Below, one piece after another: positions 30,116 to 40,171 of a stretch of 64,000 nt of DNA. A model generated the notes under the pieces. It saw only the letters and a list, made by a program, of their open reading frames with translations. It did not search any database and was not told where the DNA came from. The stretch covers positions 1-64,000 of the forward strand of contig JAEURA010000057.1 in assembly GCA_016789005.1 (NCBI GenBank). The letters run 5' to 3'. Within the stretch, counting starts at the first letter, position 1. Each line of letters begins with the position of its first letter. This DNA comes from Anaerolineae bacterium. GTDB taxonomy: Bacteria; Chloroflexota; Anaerolineae; Aggregatilineales; Phototrophicaceae. Made by a program: the position numbers and the translations under genes.

Positions 30116-30754
30116 ATGGAACTACGTCCCTTTCGTACCTGGAACCCTAGGCTCGCCTGCTTTCGCGGCTTCGGAGAGGCGGACAAAGTGGCGCTGTCGG
30201 CAGCTGCGTATTTTGCTGTACTCCTGCTGATGTGCACCGGCTGTTCGGCTCTACAGACGCCCGTGATCTACCGTGTCGCCCTGCTTGCACCTTTCGAGGG
30301 TGCAAATCGCGCCGTCGGCTATGAGGCGCTGTACGCCGCCCGATTGGCAGCGGCGGACTTCGGCGGCATTTGGATTGAACTCCTGCCCATCGACGATGGT
30401 GAAAGCGAAGCCGTCGCCCGTGCCCACGCACTGGCAGCCGATCCGCTGGTACTCGCCGCGATGGCGGTGGGTGAACCTGCAGAAGATGCGGCGGCGGTGG
30501 CAGCATTTGGCGACCTGCCCCTCGTCATCGTCGGAAACTGGAATGCCGTTCCACAGCCGGGCGTATTCATCCGGGCAGAGGAACGGCAGCCAGCAGCGAA
30601 TTTTCGCGAACGCTATTTGAGCGAGAACGCCTTCGCGCCGGAACCGGGTTGGCTGGCACAGCCAGTTTATGACGCAGCATCCGCCGTGATCATCGCCGCG
30701 CAAACGGGGTCACGTGCCGGCGCGATGCGTTATCTCAGCGATCACTACGAATGA
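30116..30754 (+). CDS. Short periplasmic-binding-protein-like lipoprotein
   Basis: After a hydrophobic signal ending LLLMCTGC (a plausible lipobox with the modified Cys), the mature part reads VALLAPFEGANRAVGYEALYAARLAA, very like the start of Leu/Ile/Val-binding or LpoA-type domains (Peripla_BP_6). Only about 190 mature residues follow, half a normal binding protein, with later conserved parts such as PVYDAASAVIIAA joined directly. So it may have lost its middle. ATG 30116 gives a long basic N-region; GTG 30188 with GGAGAGG (30173-30179) is an alternative. It follows mltG by 19 bases. The 3' end overlaps the convergent phosphorylase gene by 20 bases. Confidence 0.6.
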   Translation: MELRPFRTWNPRLACFRGFGEADKVALSAAAYFAVLLLMCTGCSALQTPVIYRVALLAPFEGANRAVGYEALYAARLAAADFGGIWIELLPIDDGESEAVARAHALAADPLVLAAMAVGEPAEDAAAVAAFGDLPLVIVGNWNAVPQPGVFIRAEERQPAANFRERYLSENAFAPEPGWLAQPVYDAASAVIIAAQTGSRAGAMRYLSDHYE

Positions 30755-32057
30755 TCTCGTAGAACAGCGGCAGCGGCAAGCACGGCTGAAGGGCAATTTC
30801 GAATGCCGTGTCCAGCCAGTGCAGGCAGGCTTGCAGTTTCTCCGCATTGTCATAGTGAACGGTCGCCAAGGGTGCGCCAACCTCAACACCGTCGCCAACC
30901 TTGACATGGCATTCGACGCCAACTGCCATATTGATGGGATCCCCTTTCTTCTCACGCCCGGCGCCAAGCTCAAAGGCTGCGCGCGAGAAGTTCTCGGCAT
31001 CGGCTCTGTGGATGACCCCACGCTGCCCGGCGGTCACAACGTGCCGGTGTTTGGCGGCAGGAAGCTGCGTCACATCGTCAATGACCGAACCATCACCGCC
31101 TTGGGCAACGACCATCTGGCGCAGTTTGGCTACTGCCGAGCCATCAGAGATTTTCTCTTCCAGGAGCGCCCGCACCGCCGATTCATCCTGCCAGCGCTGA
31201 CCGCGTCCCGCAAGCTGAAGCATGAAACCGGCGATCATCAGACAGTGCTCGCGCAGGTCAGCCGCCCCACCGCCGCTTAATGTCTCAACAGATTCCTTGA
31301 CCTCTAGGGCGTTGCCGATGGCGCTTCCAAGCGGCTGGTTCATGTCTGAGAGAATAGCGATCACGTCGCGTCCGGCGTCTGCGCCGATGTCTACCATGAT
31401 CTGCGCCAGTTCACGCGCATCATCCAGATTAGACATGAACGCCCCGCGTCCCACTTTCACATCGAGTACGATCCCGTTAGCCCCAGCGGCGATCTTCTTA
31501 CTCATGATGCTGCTGGCGATGAGCGGCTTGCTGGCGACCGTTGCGGTTACGTCGCGAAGCGCATAGATCTTCCCATCGGCAGGCGCGAGGGCGAGCGACT
31601 GCCCGCTCAGCACAATGCCGTTGTCGCGCGCCAGCTGCTTGAATTCGTCCGCCGAAAGATCGACGCGGTATCCGGGGATGGATTCGAGCTTATCTATCGT
31701 ACCGCCTGACATCCCCAATCCGCGCCCGCTCATCTTGGCGACCGGCACACCGCATGAAGCAACCAGAGGCAGGACGATGAGCGTGGTCTTGTCCCCCACC
31801 CCGCCCGAAGAGTGCTTGTCCACCCAGTAATCGCCAATGTCGGAAAGATCAAGCTGTTCGCCCGATCTTGCCATCGCCAGCGTCAGATCGGCTGTTTCTT
31901 TCCGTGTCATGCCGTTCAAATACACCGCCATGACGAACGCCGACATCTGGTAGTCGGGCACATCCTCCTGGGTATAGTGCTCGACGAGCCAGGTGATCTC
32001 ATCGGTCGTCAGCGATTCACGATCCCGTTTCTTGGCGATCAGGTCAATGGCGCGCAT
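30735..32057 (-). CDS. pdp: Pyrimidine-nucleoside / thymidine phosphorylase
   Basis: It splits thymidine, uridine or deoxyuridine with phosphate to base and (deoxy)ribose 1-phosphate. The 440-residue protein has the family signature SGRGLGMSGGTIDKLESIPG, the phosphate site KHSSGGVGDKTT, and a C-terminal domain with GVECHVKVGDGVEVGAPLA. Length matches the dimeric Pdp/DeoA family. GAGAGGAG precedes ATG 32057. Specificity (DeoA or Pdp) is not resolved by eye. Confidence 0.92.
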   Translation of the reverse strand: MRAIDLIAKKRDRESLTTDEITWLVEHYTQEDVPDYQMSAFVMAVYLNGMTRKETADLTLAMARSGEQLDLSDIGDYWVDKHSSGGVGDKTTLIVLPLVASCGVPVAKMSGRGLGMSGGTIDKLESIPGYRVDLSADEFKQLARDNGIVLSGQSLALAPADGKIYALRDVTATVASKPLIASSIMSKKIAAGANGIVLDVKVGRGAFMSNLDDARELAQIMVDIGADAGRDVIAILSDMNQPLGSAIGNALEVKESVETLSGGGAADLREHCLMIAGFMLQLAGRGQRWQDESAVRALLEEKISDGSAVAKLRQMVVAQGGDGSVIDDVTQLPAAKHRHVVTAGQRGVIHRADAENFSRAAFELGAGREKKGDPINMAVGVECHVKVGDGVEVGAPLATVHYDNAEKLQACLHWLDTAFEIALQPCLPLPLFYEIIRSDR

Positions 32058-32125
32058 CGCGCGGCTCCTCTCGTTGGAAAATGTAAATTTTGTGTAATCC
32101 CGCCGAACCTCTCACCAAACCCTGA

Positions 32126-32154
32126 TTGAGCCATCTGGCGAGTTCAGCTAAAAT
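32126..32154 (+). promoter_or_regulatory. Promoter of the DsbA-like gene
   Basis: TTGAGC (32126-32131), an exact 17-base spacer and TAAAAT (32149-32154). Transcription near 32161 would give a leader of about 26 bases. Confidence 0.65.
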
Positions 32155-32186
32155 CACTCGAATCATGGTCTACCGAGGAGAATTGT

Positions 32187-32930
32187 ATGTCCACTTCCGC
32201 AGTGAACAAAACACCGCGCCAGGAAGCCGCCCCTGCCGTCGGCGCGCAGCGGCAGCGGGGATTACTGGTCATCGGCGCAGTCGTCGTGATTGCCGTTGTC
32301 GCGGTCATCTTGATCATCGTCCTCGGCAGTGCCAACGCCGCCAAGGTCGATTATGCGACGATCCCTCAGTCGCGGACCAGCGACGGCGCATTTGTGCTGG
32401 GCAACCCGGAAGCGCCCATCACGCTCATCGAATTCGCCGATTTCGCCTGCCCACACTGCCAGGCTTATCATCCCACCATGCAGCAATTCATCCAGGAACA
32501 GGTTGTCACCGGCAAAGCCAAGTTCGAATATCGTATCATGCCCACCACCGGTGGTGAACTCAGCAACTTCACGGGTCAGCTCCTCGTCTGTGCTGACCAG
32601 CTCAGCCCTGGCGCGTTCTGGAAGGGGAAGGACCTGATGTACAACTACGCGACGACGGGCCGCTACAATCGTGATGTCGGGCGACTTCTTGCTCAGGACC
32701 TGGGCATCAGCTACAGCGACATGCTCGCCTGCTCCAGCGACATCGATCAGGTATCTATCGATCTTGCGCTCGCCAGCAACATGGGCGTCACTGGTACGCC
32801 GGCGACGATGGTGCGTTATGGTGATGGCGCTCCCCAGTGGATTTCTTTCGGCGGCGTCACCTATGATCGCGGCGGCGCACCGATCAACATCCTCACCTCG
32901 GTCGTGAATGCGGCAAATCAGGTTCAGTAG
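32187..32930 (+). CDS. DsbA-like thioredoxin-fold protein, membrane anchored
   Basis: The 247-residue protein has one N-terminal membrane segment (GLLVIGAVVVIAVVAVILII) and an external thioredoxin domain with the redox motif CPHC in FADFACPHCQAYHP and a cis-Pro loop GVTGTPATMV. It resembles BdbD and similar DsbA-like oxidases that form disulfides in exported proteins. No DsbB or VKOR-type partner is visible. GAGGAG (32175-32180) lies six bases before the ATG, and a good promoter precedes it. A perfect 12-pair hairpin follows the stop. Confidence 0.88.
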   Translation: MSTSAVNKTPRQEAAPAVGAQRQRGLLVIGAVVVIAVVAVILIIVLGSANAAKVDYATIPQSRTSDGAFVLGNPEAPITLIEFADFACPHCQAYHPTMQQFIQEQVVTGKAKFEYRIMPTTGGELSNFTGQLLVCADQLSPGAFWKGKDLMYNYATTGRYNRDVGRLLAQDLGISYSDMLACSSDIDQVSIDLALASNMGVTGTPATMVRYGDGAPQWISFGGVTYDRGGAPINILTSVVNAANQVQ

Positions 32931-32936
32931 CCTGTG

Positions 32937-32973
32937 AAAGAAGTGGGGAAGTCCGGGGCTGCCCCACTTCTTT
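32937..32973. terminator. Bidirectional intrinsic terminator
   Basis: AAAGAAGTGGGG (32937-32948) pairs perfectly with CCCCACTTCTTT (32962-32973). The A/T-rich foot gives a U-rich tail in both directions, serving both convergent genes. Confidence 0.85.
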
Positions 32974-32987
32974 CTCTGCTCAGATGA

Positions 32988-33911
32988 TCAGCGAATCGGC
33001 ATCCTCGAATTGACGATCTGAAGCCCCTGTTCAGCATAGAGCCGAAACTTCTTGCGCGCGATCTCGGCGAAATCGATGGTCGGATGTGCCACCGGAGACA
33101 TGCAGTCTTCAAGGATGCGCAGCTTGCGCAGCACTGCCGGCTGATCGGCAAAGTAACGCATGATCGACGCTACCGTTTCTAGGACGCAGTGACTCTCTGC
33201 CTGACCCGCGACATATATCAGGTCGTAGGATGCCAGCATGTTGAGAAATGATATGTTCAATTCCCCCATGGGATGATCGGTGACCTTCACTTCTGGTTCG
33301 AGCATGGAGTAATACTCCGTCTTGGGGATCATCCCTTTTTCGAGGAACACGGGCTGCGTCTGACGCGCGCTGGCGTGATAGGCAATCGCTTCATAGAGCG
33401 CCGGCGTGATCGAGTGTCCAGGTGTACCGATCAGGGTGTGGTAGGGCCAGATCATCAGCTCCTTCTTGGCTTGCGCCTCCAGCTTGGAGACGTATGAGAT
33501 CGACCACTCATCGTCATACAGTGGATTCCAGACCCCTGCGCTCACGTCTGAACTGCGAATAACGGTATAGGGTTCGGGATGCAGCCCCCCCCGGTCGCTC
33601 CACCACGCCGGCGAGAAGATCTGAATCGGCAGATGACTATCCAGTGAAGCCGCTATCGTCGTCACCCGGTTCAGATTGGTGAATATCCACTCGATGGTTC
33701 GTCGTGTATCTTCAACCGCTCCAGGGACGCTCAGCTTGCCGTCCTCGTGAACGAAGTCCACCTGAGGATCGACCAGCAGCAGGATAGTCTTCACTTGTGC
33801 CTGTGCAGAAGGCGACAGGTCCAGTGCACGTCCGACGCTGATCGCACCGGCTATATCCGGGACATACAGAGTTCCAACTTTTTCGGGGTCGTAGAACGAC
33901 GGGAAATCCAT
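32988..33911 (-). CDS. Isochorismatase-family hydrolase, nicotinamidase-like
   Basis: It may hydrolyse nicotinamide to nicotinate for the pncB-type enzyme encoded 2.5 kb away. The cysteine-hydrolase landmarks are the Asp in LLLVDPQVDF (D48), the metal/His region ASLDSHLP, and the nucleophile Cys in VAGQAESHCVLETV (C242). At 307 residues it is about 100 longer than typical PncA, with an N-terminal extension and a middle insertion (about 105-190). So another amide substrate is possible. AAAGGAAACCGG precedes ATG 33911. Confidence 0.78.
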   Translation of the reverse strand: MDFPSFYDPEKVGTLYVPDIAGAISVGRALDLSPSAQAQVKTILLLVDPQVDFVHEDGKLSVPGAVEDTRRTIEWIFTNLNRVTTIAASLDSHLPIQIFSPAWWSDRGGLHPEPYTVIRSSDVSAGVWNPLYDDEWSISYVSKLEAQAKKELMIWPYHTLIGTPGHSITPALYEAIAYHASARQTQPVFLEKGMIPKTEYYSMLEPEVKVTDHPMGELNISFLNMLASYDLIYVAGQAESHCVLETVASIMRYFADQPAVLRKLRILEDCMSPVAHPTIDFAEIARKKFRLYAEQGLQIVNSRMPIR

Positions 33912-34040
33912 TCCGGTTTCCTTTCACGTTGACCGTTGGTGTCATACGCTGCAACCGTTATTATGAGCGCGCGATGCTGTTCCGGCAACATCGTGAACCC
34001 TATTGCCAGTCCGGCTTGGCTGAACGGAAGGATACCTGTG

Positions 34041-35078
34041 ATGCGTACCGTAGAATGGGTGGACGGATATGTCCGCATGATTGACCAGAGACTCATCCCC
34101 TGGGAGCTGGCATTCGTCGATCTTCGCACCTTCCAGGAAGTTGCCGACGCTATCACCAATATGACCGTGCGAGGCGCGCCTGCCATCGGCGCTTCTGCGG
34201 CGTTCGGCATGGCGCTGGCAGGAGTTCAAAGCCGGGCGGCGACCTATGAAGCCCTGATCGCCGACCTTGAGGCTGCGGGTGCTATCCTCAAAGCGTCTCG
34301 CCCGACTGCTGTCAATCTCGCCTGGGGCGTAGACAGAATGCTCAGAAGGGTCAAAACCTCTTCAGATGCCACCCCCGACCAGATACGCACAGTACTGCTC
34401 CAAGAGTCAGAGCGCATCGCCGACGAAGACGTGGCGATCAACCAGCAGCTTGGCGCCTACGGTGCAGAACTTATTCGAAATGGCGACACGGTGCTGCATC
34501 ACTGCAATACCGGCGGGTTGGCTACCGTCGATTACGGAACGGCGCTGGGGGTTATCCGCGCCGCCCACGAACAGGGCAAGAAGTTTCACGTCCTTCTTGA
34601 CGAGACACGCCCTCGTCTGCAGGGGTCACGATTGAGCGCCTGGGAACTGGAACAGCTCGGCGTCAGCTACGACATCATCCCCGACACTGCCGCCGGTTTC
34701 TACATGGCACGCGGTGAAATCAAACTGGTGGTGCTCGGTGCTGACCGTATCGCCGCGAACGGCGATTTCGCCAACAAGATCGGCACGTATCAGGTGGCGA
34801 TTCTGGCAAAAGAACACGGCATCCCGTTTTACTCGGCAGCTCCGATTTCCACAGTCGACCTCGCCCTGGCATCCGGCGCGGATATCCCGATTGAAGAGCG
34901 CGACAAAGCGGAAGTTCTTGCCCCCTACGGGTTGGCACTGGTCCCACCAACCTTCCGGGCGCGCAATCCGGCATTTGACGTTACGCCCTCAAGATACCTT
35001 AGCGGCATCATCACCGAAAAAGGGATCATCCGTCCGCCCTTCGAAGCGGGGCTGCGCCGAGCCGTCCTGGGCGGCTGA
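34041..35078 (+). CDS. mtnA: Methylthioribose-1-phosphate isomerase
   Basis: It converts MTR-1-P to MTRu-1-P in methionine salvage, downstream of the MTA phosphorylase encoded at 57592-58452. The 345-residue protein has MRTVEWVDGYVRMIDQRLIP at the start, TVRGAPAIGASAAFGMAL, the catalytic Cys in HHCNTGGLATVDYG (C155) and the Asp in LGADRIAANGDFANKIGTY. GGAAGGA (34026-34032) precedes ATG 34041; an upstream in-frame ATG at 33936 lacks conservation. None of the later pathway genes (mtnB, mtnC, mtnD) adjoins it. Confidence 0.93.
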   Translation: MRTVEWVDGYVRMIDQRLIPWELAFVDLRTFQEVADAITNMTVRGAPAIGASAAFGMALAGVQSRAATYEALIADLEAAGAILKASRPTAVNLAWGVDRMLRRVKTSSDATPDQIRTVLLQESERIADEDVAINQQLGAYGAELIRNGDTVLHHCNTGGLATVDYGTALGVIRAAHEQGKKFHVLLDETRPRLQGSRLSAWELEQLGVSYDIIPDTAAGFYMARGEIKLVVLGADRIAANGDFANKIGTYQVAILAKEHGIPFYSAAPISTVDLALASGADIPIEERDKAEVLAPYGLALVPPTFRARNPAFDVTPSRYLSGIITEKGIIRPPFEAGLRRAVLGG

Positions 35079-35093
35079 ACCATCACTCCGGTG

Positions 35094-35134
35094 ACATCGA
35101 GGCGGCGGACAAACGACGCTCGCTGCTTCGATGT
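35094..35134. terminator. Hairpin between convergent genes
   Basis: ACATCGAGGC (35094-35103) pairs with GCTTCGATGT (35125-35134) over ten positions with one G-T. It lies between the stops of mtnA and the ATPase gene. There is no T-run. Confidence 0.5.
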
Positions 35135-35152
35135 GGTTCGCTTTCTCATGCC

Positions 35153-36403
35153 TCACAGCCAGCGCGCGAAGAGCGCTTCGGTTCGCCGCGCAGCCCCCTG
35201 ATCGTAGCGAAAGAGCTGAACGTAGTCCGGGTAATCGGTATCGATGCGAGACTGCCACTCGGCGATGCTGAACAGCTTCAGTCGCCCCTGAATGCGCGCT
35301 ACAGAGACCACGAACGGCAGTCGTTCGTACAGCGCATGGACCAGTGCCTCGCCTGCGCCCGGTTCAGCGCGCCGCGCCAGCATCCCCAGGGCGCTCTGCA
35401 GCCTCTTGTGATCCGGCGCACCGCGAAACACCCACCACTGACGCGGAGCGTCCTCGCCGCGCAGGAGCGGCGCGACCGCCGTCGGATCATCGGCGCGCAC
35501 CTCATCGACCATCAGCAGAGGCGGCGCGGCGCTCAGCGACTCGATCAGCCGCTCGCCGAAGGCGATAGGCGCCGCGTCGCCGCTGCCCCAGGTCGGCTGA
35601 AATCGCACGAAGGTTTCAGGCAAGCGCATCTCCCCGGTGCGCTCCACCGCTGCCCCGCCTCCCCCATACTCCAGGGCAAGAGCATTCATCAGCGTGGTTT
35701 TGCCGGTCTCTGTCTCCCCGGCGATGACCAGTCCATAGTTCGAAGTCGTCAGTCTGCGCAGCACGTCCGCAGCTTCAGCGCTGAGAACGCCCTGTTCGAC
35801 GAGTAGGTCCAGCGATGGCGGCGACTGGGGATGAAGACGAATATCGGCAGACACGCTCACGCCGAAGGCTGGCGTGACTACGCTCAGGCTGACGCGCCGG
35901 TCGCCTACATTCAACCCGGTTTCGATGATCGGCGAATCGGAAACGAGCGACGCGCCGGCATTGAGCAGGAGACGATCCACAATGGTCTGAAGCTGATCGC
36001 CATCTTCAAACAGCGGCGACACATCTGTGAGTTCGTCATGTCCATAACGCACTGCCGCTCGTTCTGCACCGTTAAGGGCAATCGTCGTCACGCGCGGATC
36101 AGCCAGGAAGGGATCAAGCGCGCCATAGCCGAACAGTTCGCTGTAAACACGCTGCATGAGCGCCGCCTTATCGTCGCTCGTCATCGAGATCGACTCCACC
36201 GCGACCACGTAATCCGTCACCGCCAGCACCAGTCTCATCCGTCTGGAGGGTGTGTCCGCTTCTCGCAGCGCCTCCGTATCCCGAAATTCCAGCATGAATT
36301 CCTCACGAATTCGTTCGGCGAGCGCCGCAATCGAAAACAACCGCGTGCCTCCGCGGCCCGTGACCAGCCGAGGTTCGCGATGGTGTCCCTTGTTCGCGGT
36401 CAT
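35153..36403 (-). CDS. Orphan CpaF/TadA-like secretion ATPase, divergent
   Basis: This protein of about 416 residues follows the CpaF plan: YSELFGYGALDPFLADPRVT, an N-terminal domain, then a RecA-like ATPase with P-loop GETETGKTT (229-237) and a Walker-B-like LLMVDEVR (296-303). In canonical CpaF the second region reads GEVRG followed by MNTGHDG and a His box; here those give DEVRADD and a stretch with RGAPDHKRL, so the His box is not recognisable. No other Tad or type II/IV pilus genes lie nearby. The start ATG 36403 overlaps the pncB-like stop in ATGA, so translation is coupled. Role unknown. Confidence 0.72.
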   Translation of the reverse strand: MTANKGHHREPRLVTGRGGTRLFSIAALAERIREEFMLEFRDTEALREADTPSRRMRLVLAVTDYVVAVESISMTSDDKAALMQRVYSELFGYGALDPFLADPRVTTIALNGAERAAVRYGHDELTDVSPLFEDGDQLQTIVDRLLLNAGASLVSDSPIIETGLNVGDRRVSLSVVTPAFGVSVSADIRLHPQSPPSLDLLVEQGVLSAEAADVLRRLTTSNYGLVIAGETETGKTTLMNALALEYGGGGAAVERTGEMRLPETFVRFQPTWGSGDAAPIAFGERLIESLSAAPPLLMVDEVRADDPTAVAPLLRGEDAPRQWWVFRGAPDHKRLQSALGMLARRAEPGAGEALVHALYERLPFVVSVARIQGRLKLFSIAEWQSRIDTDYPDYVQLFRYDQGAARRTEALFARWL

Positions 36404-37740
36404 AGCGCCTCCAGATCGATCAATTCCAGATCGGGATTGTCGTTCGCCCTGCGCCCGACCTTTGCCATGTCGAACCACCGCCCTTCGATTTCGACACGAA
36501 CGACATCCATCGTGAAATCGGCGTTCGTCGTCGAATCGTTGCGCAGGAGCGATGACCCAACTCCGTAGATATCGACTGGGACGCCTTCGCTTTCGAACTG
36601 CACGATGCGGTCACGATTGAAGCCGCCGGTCGCGACGATTTTGACGTTGTGGGCAAACTGCTTCGCCTCATCCTCATACCCGACTGGGACGCGCCATCCC
36701 TCCCAGGCTTGGTCCAGCGCCGCCCGCACCAGGCGCACCAGCTTCGGCGATACGCCGGTAGGGTCGTCAGCATCCAGCGACACGTCGCGCACATTGGGGC
36801 TGGTATCCAGCCGCACACCATCCAGCCTCCAGCGGCGCACCGCGTCGTTATCGCCAGCGCGCAACGCCGCCAGGCGGCGTTCCCAGAAAGCGTCGATGAC
36901 AGCGCGTGCCGCGCCTACTGAGTCGTTGTCAAAGTCCACCAGCGCAATCCTCGGAACATCGACAGGCAGGGCGCTCGCGAAAGCGATCATCGTCTCGACA
37001 AGATCGCCGAAGAACGCTGCTATCAACGCATGCGGGACCGTTCCGCCACCCTTTCCGCCCCACCATGCCGCCTGCGCATCTGTGCTGACGGACGGCTGAA
37101 CCTGTTTCCCCTTATCGTGGTTGTAGCGCTGTACCGCCAGCCAGTAGGCGTAACCATCTATAGACTGCACGTCCGGCAGATCGAAGCGCGCCGGGAAGTA
37201 TAGGATCGGTTTACCATTGGCGGCTTCCAGGACATCGTAGACATTTGTGGCTATGCGGCTGGCGCGGGTCAGCACGCCCAGAATCGGCGTCTCCAGCAGG
37301 GCAAAGTCCTGGTAACGTCCGCGTATCCGGATCACCGGCATGATATTTTCGGGATGCCCGTCGTAAAGGACGAAAACGCCATCCTGGACTGACTCAACAT
37401 GCAGGCTGCGCCACGTTTCAGTAAAACCGCCCGCGACGTTCAGCCCGGCGGCGTGGCGCAGCATTGCCAGAGCCACGTCAATACCGGCGATCAATGCGCG
37501 ATTGCTGCGTCGGGTGAAGATCTGCGCTTCGACGAGCATATCACCGGTCTGAACACGGTGAACATCAACCGGCAACGCACGCGCACCGTTTCCACCAAAT
37601 GTGTACCCGGCATGGCGCAGCGACTCCAGGATTCCAACGACATTTTCGAAATACTTGTCGGAGTAGTAGCCCACTCGCAGACGTTCAACGTCAAGGCGAA
37701 ACGTCGCGTTGGTCAGACGCCTTCCATCAAACAGAGTCAT
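36400..37740 (-). CDS. pncB: Nicotinate phosphoribosyltransferase
   Basis: It makes nicotinate mononucleotide from nicotinate and PRPP, in NAD salvage. The 446-residue protein shows LRVGYYSDKYFENV near the start, ARVP-type substrate segments such as VALAMLRHAAGLN, and the C-terminal phosphate-binding stretch ATGGFNRDRIVQFESEGVPV with DIYGVGSSLL. GATGAGGA lies just before ATG 37740. It is transcribed first in a two-gene unit with the CpaF-like gene. The nicotinamidase-like gene upstream in the map would supply substrate. Confidence 0.87.
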   Translation of the reverse strand: MTLFDGRRLTNATFRLDVERLRVGYYSDKYFENVVGILESLRHAGYTFGGNGARALPVDVHRVQTGDMLVEAQIFTRRSNRALIAGIDVALAMLRHAAGLNVAGGFTETWRSLHVESVQDGVFVLYDGHPENIMPVIRIRGRYQDFALLETPILGVLTRASRIATNVYDVLEAANGKPILYFPARFDLPDVQSIDGYAYWLAVQRYNHDKGKQVQPSVSTDAQAAWWGGKGGGTVPHALIAAFFGDLVETMIAFASALPVDVPRIALVDFDNDSVGAARAVIDAFWERRLAALRAGDNDAVRRWRLDGVRLDTSPNVRDVSLDADDPTGVSPKLVRLVRAALDQAWEGWRVPVGYEDEAKQFAHNVKIVATGGFNRDRIVQFESEGVPVDIYGVGSSLLRNDSTTNADFTMDVVRVEIEGRWFDMAKVGRRANDNPDLELIDLEAL

Positions 37741-37817
37741 TCCTCATCCCAGTGAGTACTGAAGCGAACGATATGGCGCTAATCCAATGCCTAGTCTGTA
37801 AGGCGTTCGTGAGATTG

Positions 37818-37826
37818 TGGTATACT
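37818..37826 (+). promoter_or_regulatory. Extended -10 promoter of the PfkB kinase-ahcY operon
   Basis: TG-G-TATACT (37818-37826) is an extended -10; transcription would start near 37833, 41 bases before ATG 37874. Confidence 0.5.
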
Positions 37827-37873
37827 GCCACGCCGTATTCCGATTCGTCGCGCAGCAGATCGAAATCACCAAC

Positions 37874-40122
<2,249 letters not shown>

Positions 40123-40171
40123 TCTGCCCGCGTCGCGGTCGTGACGGGCGTTACGGACAAGGAGAAGCAGA

